Source: Cyanobacteria bacterium K_Offshore_surface_m2_239 (lineage in GTDB: Bacteria; Cyanobacteriota; Cyanobacteriia; PCC-6307; Cyanobiaceae). Taken from it: a stretch of 37,216 bases of DNA. Below are positions 33,394-37,216 of the stretch, in pieces. Below the pieces are notes generated by a model, which did not search any database, had not been told where the DNA came from, and was given only the letters and a program-made list of their open reading frames with translations. Positions within the stretch are counted from its first letter, which is position 1, and every line of letters begins with the position of its first letter. The stretch lies in the NCBI GenBank assembly GCA_016882305.1, contig VGQX01000012.1, positions 1 to 37,216 of the forward strand. The letters run 5' to 3'. The translations under genes were made by a program, and so were the position numbers.

Positions 33394-34086
33394 ATGTTTT
33401 TTGATACCCAATCCCTGCTTCTCACCCTTCCGGCCCTGGGGTTCAGCCTTTGGGCCCAATGGCGCGTGAAGTCCACCTTCCAGCGCTTTGCCGAGGTGGG
33501 CGTGCGCTCCGGTTTCACCGGCGCCGAGGCTGCGGAAGCCGTGTTGCGCAGCGCCGGCGTGCAGGGGGTGAAGATCGAGCGTCACCAGGGCTTCCTCAGC
33601 GACCATTACGACCCCCTGGCCAAGGCACTGCGCCTCTCTCCCCACGTCCACGACGGTCGTTCGATCTCCTCCATCGCCGTGGCGGCCCATGAAGCGGGCC
33701 ATGCCATCCAGGACAAGGTGGGCTATGTCCCCCTGGTGTGGCGATCGGCCCTCGTGCCCCTGTGCAATGTGGGCAGCACGCTGTGGTTCTTCCCGTTCCT
33801 GGCGGGAATCCTGCTGCGGCAGCTGGCCTTTGCGCCGCTGTTGATGTGGATCGGCATCGGCCTGTTCGCCACGGTGGTGCTGTTCCAGCTGATCACCCTG
33901 CCGACGGAGTTCAATGCCTCCAACCGGGCGAAGGCCGTGCTGGCGAGCACTGGCATCGTGTCCACCCGCGCCGAGGCGGATGGGGTGAAACAGGTGTTGG
34001 ACGCGGCGGCCCTCACCTACGTGGCCGCTGCGGCTGCGGCCGTGATGCAGCTGTTGGATCTGGTGCCGCGTCAAACCCGGCAATGA
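33394..34086 (+). CDS. YugP-like neutral zinc metallopeptidase, membrane bound
   Basis: 230 residues. The zinc site HEAGH (H99, E100, H103 in AVAAHEAGHAIQDK) and the later TEFNAS segment with a probable third ligand mark the Zn_peptidase_2 (YugP) family. Preceding block GVKIERHQGFLSDHYDPLAKALRLSP is also conserved. Membrane segments at the N-terminus, about 112-130, and about 138-165. Membrane protein quality control is a guess from the family; the substrate is unknown. No clear promoter in the 96 bp upstream. Confidence 0.85.
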   Translation: MFFDTQSLLLTLPALGFSLWAQWRVKSTFQRFAEVGVRSGFTGAEAAEAVLRSAGVQGVKIERHQGFLSDHYDPLAKALRLSPHVHDGRSISSIAVAAHEAGHAIQDKVGYVPLVWRSALVPLCNVGSTLWFFPFLAGILLRQLAFAPLLMWIGIGLFATVVLFQLITLPTEFNASNRAKAVLASTGIVSTRAEADGVKQVLDAAALTYVAAAAAAVMQLLDLVPRQTRQ

Positions 34087-34090
34087 TCCG

Positions 34091-34165
34091 AACCGCCCTC
34101 AGGCGTGTGTTTGAAGGAACCGCCCTCAGGCGTGTGTTTGAAGGAACCGCCCTCAGGCGTGTGTT
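34091..34165. repeat. 27-bp tandem repeat, 2.8 copies, between convergent genes
   Basis: Units at 34091-34117 and 34118-34144 are identical (aaccgccctcaggcgtgtgt...), followed by a 21-bp partial unit. On the minus strand each unit contains the last codons and the stop of the transporter gene, so the gene end has been copied outwards. Confidence 0.9.
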
Positions 34166-35022
34166 GGCCGGTTGGCCCAGCGCAGGAAGGGGATGGAGCC
34201 GAGGAGGGTGACCAGGAGGTAGGTGACGATCGCGAGCTTCAACCCGGGAACGGTGCTGCCGTGGCTGGCGGCAAACAGCAGGGCCAGTCCCGGGTTGCGC
34301 ATGGAGGTCACCACGGCGCAGGTGAGGCGCTCGTTGCGATCGGCGCCGCCCAGCCCGTAGCCCAGGGCCAGGGCGGCCGCCGTCATCGCCGCCATGGCGG
34401 GGATCACCAGGGGATTCCTGGCCAGGAAGGCGCTGAGTTTCGGCAGCACCTGCACCAGGATGATTCCCACCACCGTCAGATTGATTCCCAGCGCGATCGA
34501 CTGCATGGGGGCCGCCCAGCGGGCCCCCAGTTCCGGTTTCCAGCGTCCGAGCAGCAGGCCGACGCTGAGGGGCAGCACCTGCACCAGGCCCACCTGCAGA
34601 GCCACAGGGCCGGGTCGCAGGTCCCAGCCCCGCACCTGGAACACCGCCCGGAAGAGGTCGCTGAGCAGGGGGATCGACACGACGGCCAGCAGAGCGGCGA
34701 CCACCTGCAGCACGGCGGCCAGGTTGGCGTCGCCGCCTTTGGCGCCGGCTTTCCGCAGGGTGAGGGGGGCGCTGGGGCTGAGGGCCATCAAGGCGATCCC
34801 CAGACGGGCGCCGGGGGAGAGCTGGAGGGCCCAGGGAAGTTTCAGCAGGAGCAAGGCCACCAGGGGCACGAGCACGCAGGAGCCGAGCACCACCCGCAGC
34901 ACCAGCCAGGGCCGCCGCTGTTGCGCCATCAGTTGATGGGGCCGCAACTGCAGGCCCAGGGCGATCATCAGGCTGATCAGGCTGATCTTGATCAGCAGGA
35001 GCAGCAGGGTGGCGAGGGTCAT
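34153..35022 (-). CDS. Bile acid:sodium symporter (BASS) family transporter
   Basis: 289 residues, about nine hydrophobic helices. Family elements: SLMIALGLQLRPHQL at the N-terminus, the APLTLRKAGAKGGDANLA stretch, and VVTSMRNPGLALLFAA in the second half. BASS proteins in cyanobacteria import organic acids such as bicarbonate or pyruvate with Na+, but the substrate cannot be deduced. Its ATG overlaps the upstream DUF1622 stop (35019-35022), and the stop lies in a tandem repeat. Confidence 0.8.
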   Translation of the reverse strand: MTLATLLLLLIKISLISLMIALGLQLRPHQLMAQQRRPWLVLRVVLGSCVLVPLVALLLLKLPWALQLSPGARLGIALMALSPSAPLTLRKAGAKGGDANLAAVLQVVAALLAVVSIPLLSDLFRAVFQVRGWDLRPGPVALQVGLVQVLPLSVGLLLGRWKPELGARWAAPMQSIALGINLTVVGIILVQVLPKLSAFLARNPLVIPAMAAMTAAALALGYGLGGADRNERLTCAVVTSMRNPGLALLFAASHGSTVPGLKLAIVTYLLVTLLGSIPFLRWANRPTHA

Positions 35023-35453
35023 GGGGGCGGCATGGAGCTGGAGGGCGGCGCGGCGCTGGAGGGCGCAAGGCCGCGAGCGGCGGCGCGGCGGGAGCCCTGC
35101 TCCTCCCAGCGCAGTTCCGCCTCGATTTCCTTGCCCAGAAACACATTGAGCACGGTGCGGATCACGGCGATGACGCCCAGCTGGATCAGGTTGGTTTCGC
35201 TGGGGCTGATGGTGGTGGCGACGATGTCAGCGGCGAGTTGGAACTCCAGGGCCAGGGCCAGCCAGCTGCCGAAGGTGAGGCGCGCCAGGTTGGAGGGGCG
35301 TTCGGGCAGGTGACGGTGGCGGCCGCGACGGGCGATGGCCTGGCGGCTCAGGGCCACGAGGCCGTAGAGCACCGTGAGCACGGAGAGGGCTTCCAGCAGC
35401 AGTCGGGTGGCCGTGCCGAGCGGTTCGAGGACGTCCTGGAGGGCGGCAATCAT
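35019..35453 (-). CDS. DUF1622 membrane protein
   Basis: 144 residues from the ATG at 35453, overlapping the DUF202 stop (ATGA). Conserved DUF1622 blocks: ALSVLTVLYGLVALS, RLTFGSWLALALEFQLAADIVATT and IQLGVIAVIRTVLNVFLGKEIE. Three membrane helices; the C-terminal tail is Ala/Ser/Pro-rich. Function unknown. Confidence 0.85.
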   Translation of the reverse strand: MIAALQDVLEPLGTATRLLLEALSVLTVLYGLVALSRQAIARRGRHRHLPERPSNLARLTFGSWLALALEFQLAADIVATTISPSETNLIQLGVIAVIRTVLNVFLGKEIEAELRWEEQGSRRAAARGLAPSSAAPPSSSMPPP

Positions 35454-35830
35454 GTCCTGGCTCCTCGAATGAGGATGAACAGGCAAAGGCCGCCGATGGT
35501 CATCAGGGCCACGGCGGTGGCGATGCCCAGGGACGTGTGTTCGTGATAGACGAATTCATCGTGCCGCAGTCGCCGCAGGATGCGCTTGTGCTGGAGGGTG
35601 GCCGCAGCGAGGGCGCCGATGCCGGTGACGATGAAGGCGATGGCCATCAGCCGCACGGAGAGGTCGGCGCGGGCGGAGTCGCCCCAGCGGCTGCGGTTGA
35701 TGGCGCCGATCACCTTGTCCACGCCGAACCCGAAGCTGATCAGCGACAGGGACGTGCGAATCCAGGCCATCAGGGTGCGTTCCGCCGCCTCCCGGTTGCG
35801 TTCCTTGGCGAGCTCGTTGGTGAGATTCAT
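35450..35830 (-). CDS. YidH/DUF202 family membrane protein
   Basis: 126 residues. NREAAERTLMAWIRTSLSLISFGFGVDKV is the family signature (ERT-LAWIRT), followed by two more helices, RLMAIAFIVTGIGALAAATL and IATAVALMTIGGLCLFILI. Function unknown. First gene of a trio with DUF1622 and BASS transporter joined by 4-nt overlaps. Confidence 0.88.
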   Translation of the reverse strand: MNLTNELAKERNREAAERTLMAWIRTSLSLISFGFGVDKVIGAINRSRWGDSARADLSVRLMAIAFIVTGIGALAAATLQHKRILRRLRHDEFVYHEHTSLGIATAVALMTIGGLCLFILIRGART

Positions 35831-35863
35831 CGGGGGATTCGCGGGGGACCCTTCGCGGCGGAT

Positions 35864-36877
35864 TCAGCTGGCCTGCCCGAAGGCCACTTGGCAGGCGGCA
35901 TTGAGCAACTCCGCCTCTTGGGAGGAGTTGGGCAGGCGACCGTTGAGGGTGCCGGCGTTGCAGTCGGCCGTCAGCTGCCAGCTGGTGCCAGCTTCCGTGA
36001 CCACAAAGGTCACGGAGCCGTTGCCGGTGGGTTGCACCGTGCCGAACTGCAGCTGGTAGTCGCTGTTCGGGACGACGATGAAGGTGACATCGTTGCTGAC
36101 GGCCTCGTTCACGGCGGCATTGACCATCGCCGCTGTCGCCAGGGTGCCGATCCCCCAGACGGCGGCTCGGGCCCCCCACCAGCCCCAGGGGGGATTGCTC
36201 CAGCCGCCATACCAACCCCAGTTCCAGGGCCGGGCCACCCCCCAGCCCGGTCGTGCCCAGCCCGGATGGAGGTTGATGTCGCCGATGTTCACCTGTCGAT
36301 TCCAGTCGCGATCCACCTGGATCGAGCGATTGCCGCGATCGATGTTGAGGGTGCGATCTCCCCGATCGAGATTGAGGGTGCGGTCGCCGTCGCGATTCAG
36401 GGTGCGATCCCCCAGCTCCGCGCGGCGATCCGTTGCGCTTGGCCCGCCACCGGGTCGCTGCAGCGGCTGGCTGGGCCGTTGTCCTGCTTCGGGCCGTGCC
36501 GGGCGCGCCGCTCCGTCTGCGGGTCGGCTGACCGGTTGCCGGATGGAGGGATTGCCCACGCGGTTGAGCCGATCCCCGCTGCTGAAGCCCCCGCTGGGTT
36601 GCCGATCGCCCCGGGTGAACGAGCCTCCGCCGCTGAACCCCGTGCGCGCCTGACCACCCCCGCCGCGTCCGCCCCCTCCCGCACGACCACCCCCGCCCCC
36701 GCGTCCGCCTCCACCCCCGCGGCCTCCACCCCCACCGCCCCGGGCGAGAAGGCTGGGTGGAGCTGTCGGGGCGGAGGGATCCGAGGCACTCGCGATTGCC
36801 ACGACGGGAAGGGTGCCGGCGATCGCCAGCAGAGCGGCGGTCGCCAGACCCAGGAATGGTTGAACGGGTCCGGCCAT
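35864..36877 (-). CDS. Exported Gly-rich repeat protein, function unknown
   Basis: 337 residues from the ATG at 36877 in a TGATG overlap with the upstream gene. Signal peptide FLGLATAALLAIAGTLPVVAIASA; then a Gly/Arg low-complexity stretch (GGGGGRGGG, about 46-78), a Ser/Gly/Pro-rich part, four short tandem units (GDRTLNRD, GDRTLNLDR, GDRTLNIDR, GNRSIQVDR), a Trp/Pro-rich part (WGWYGGWSNPPWGWW), a hydrophobic segment, and a C-terminal beta-like domain with two cysteines. Probably cell-surface or periplasmic. Confidence 0.75.
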   Translation of the reverse strand: MAGPVQPFLGLATAALLAIAGTLPVVAIASASDPSAPTAPPSLLARGGGGGGRGGGGGRGGGGGRAGGGGRGGGGQARTGFSGGGSFTRGDRQPSGGFSSGDRLNRVGNPSIRQPVSRPADGAARPARPEAGQRPSQPLQRPGGGPSATDRRAELGDRTLNRDGDRTLNLDRGDRTLNIDRGNRSIQVDRDWNRQVNIGDINLHPGWARPGWGVARPWNWGWYGGWSNPPWGWWGARAAVWGIGTLATAAMVNAAVNEAVSNDVTFIVVPNSDYQLQFGTVQPTGNGSVTFVVTEAGTSWQLTADCNAGTLNGRLPNSSQEAELLNAACQVAFGQAS

Positions 36878-37216
36878 CACTTGCCCTCTCCCTGCGCCTT
36901 GATCAGGTCGCAACCGCCGTCGTAGCAAAGGATGTCAACGCGCCCGCTGGCGGCGAAGTGCACCCGCACCAGATCGCGACCACGAAAATCCTGCCGTTCC
37001 TGCAACAGGCTGTTCAGATAGTTGGGGTTGACGACGCAGAGGTCCGTGTCATTAATGCACAGCGTGTTGGTCGAAAACCGCACGGCGGCGTTGCGCAGGG
37101 GAGTCCAGCTTTGGCGTCCCGGCTCCTGGAGGGCGAAGCGCGCGGGCTGGTCGCTGATGCGCAGGGTGTGGGTGAGGCCAGCAATGGTGTGGCGATACAG
37201 GGAGCCCGCTTCGTTG
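36877..37216 (-). CDS. Unknown protein, N-terminus outside window
   Basis: 113 codons are visible up to the stop at 36877. It contains TNTLCINDTDLCVVNPNYLN and VDILCYDGGCDLIKAQGEG, with four cysteines in two close pairs, which suggests an oxidising (exported) environment. The ORF-track start at 37083 is internal; the frame runs on to the window end. I do not recognise the family. Coupled to the Gly-rich exported protein by overlap, so both probably act together. Confidence 0.7.
   Translation of the reverse strand, partial: NEAGSLYRHTIAGLTHTLRISDQPARFALQEPGRQSWTPLRNAAVRFSTNTLCINDTDLCVVNPNYLNSLLQERQDFRGRDLVRVHFAASGRVDILCYDGGCDLIKAQGEGK

Noticed and set aside
34091-34165. CRISPR array
   Set aside because: The 27-bp units are directly adjacent without spacers.
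34105-35313. 402-residue plus-strand ORF rich in Gln, His and Gly
   Set aside because: Antisense to the BASS and DUF1622 genes.

Overview
The window is GC-rich chromosomal DNA from a picocyanobacterium of the Synechococcus/Cyanobium kind. Evidence: the right part carries a gene neighbourhood I know from that group (GyrA-like topoisomerase, TPR protein, queG, HpsJ-like protein, DUF502, nusB, ftsY), and several HIP1 octamers (GCGATCGC, for example at 16661, 19491, 23015 and 25868) are present. Species cannot be named from the sequence alone.

Left part (1 to about 12.4 kb) is a defence island. A TIR-WD40 protein runs off the left edge on the minus strand. Divergent from it is a translationally coupled pair, an AlbA_2/GHKL ATP-binding protein and a ParA-like ATPase. 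Converging on that pair is a five-gene minus-strand operon in which every junction overlaps: SNF2-type helicase with a degenerate PLD-like N-terminus, DUF4391 protein, type III methyltransferase Mod (frameshifted), a truncated DinD-like protein, and type III restriction subunit Res. The helicase/DUF4391/Mod/Res set looks like an expanded type III restriction-modification system.

Middle part (12.4 to about 22.7 kb) is a toxin-antitoxin graveyard. One PIN-toxin pair (13154-13799) looks intact, with a good promoter, and a MntA/HepT (nucleotidyltransferase/HEPN) pair has all catalytic motifs. Around them lie at least seven truncated, internally deleted or frameshifted remnants of Phd/PIN, RelE, MNT and addiction-module genes, a fragment of a type I methyltransferase, and a Uma2 nuclease. 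Two segments of the graveyard (177 and 136 bp) occur twice, about 8 kb apart, in the same order. An aldo/keto reductase, a jacalin-lectin remnant and a catalase-like gene are mixed in.

Right part (22.7 kb to the end) is orderly core genome. Minus strand: queG, TPR protein, GyrA-like topoisomerase, lytic transglycosylase, phytochelatin-synthase-like protease. Plus strand: HpsJ-like protein, DUF502, nusB, ftsY, a small membrane protein and a zinc metallopeptidase. The far end holds an overlapping membrane-protein trio (YidH/DUF202, DUF1622, BASS transporter) and two coupled exported or unknown proteins, the last cut by the window edge.

No tRNA, rRNA, CRISPR array or recognisable insertion sequence was seen.
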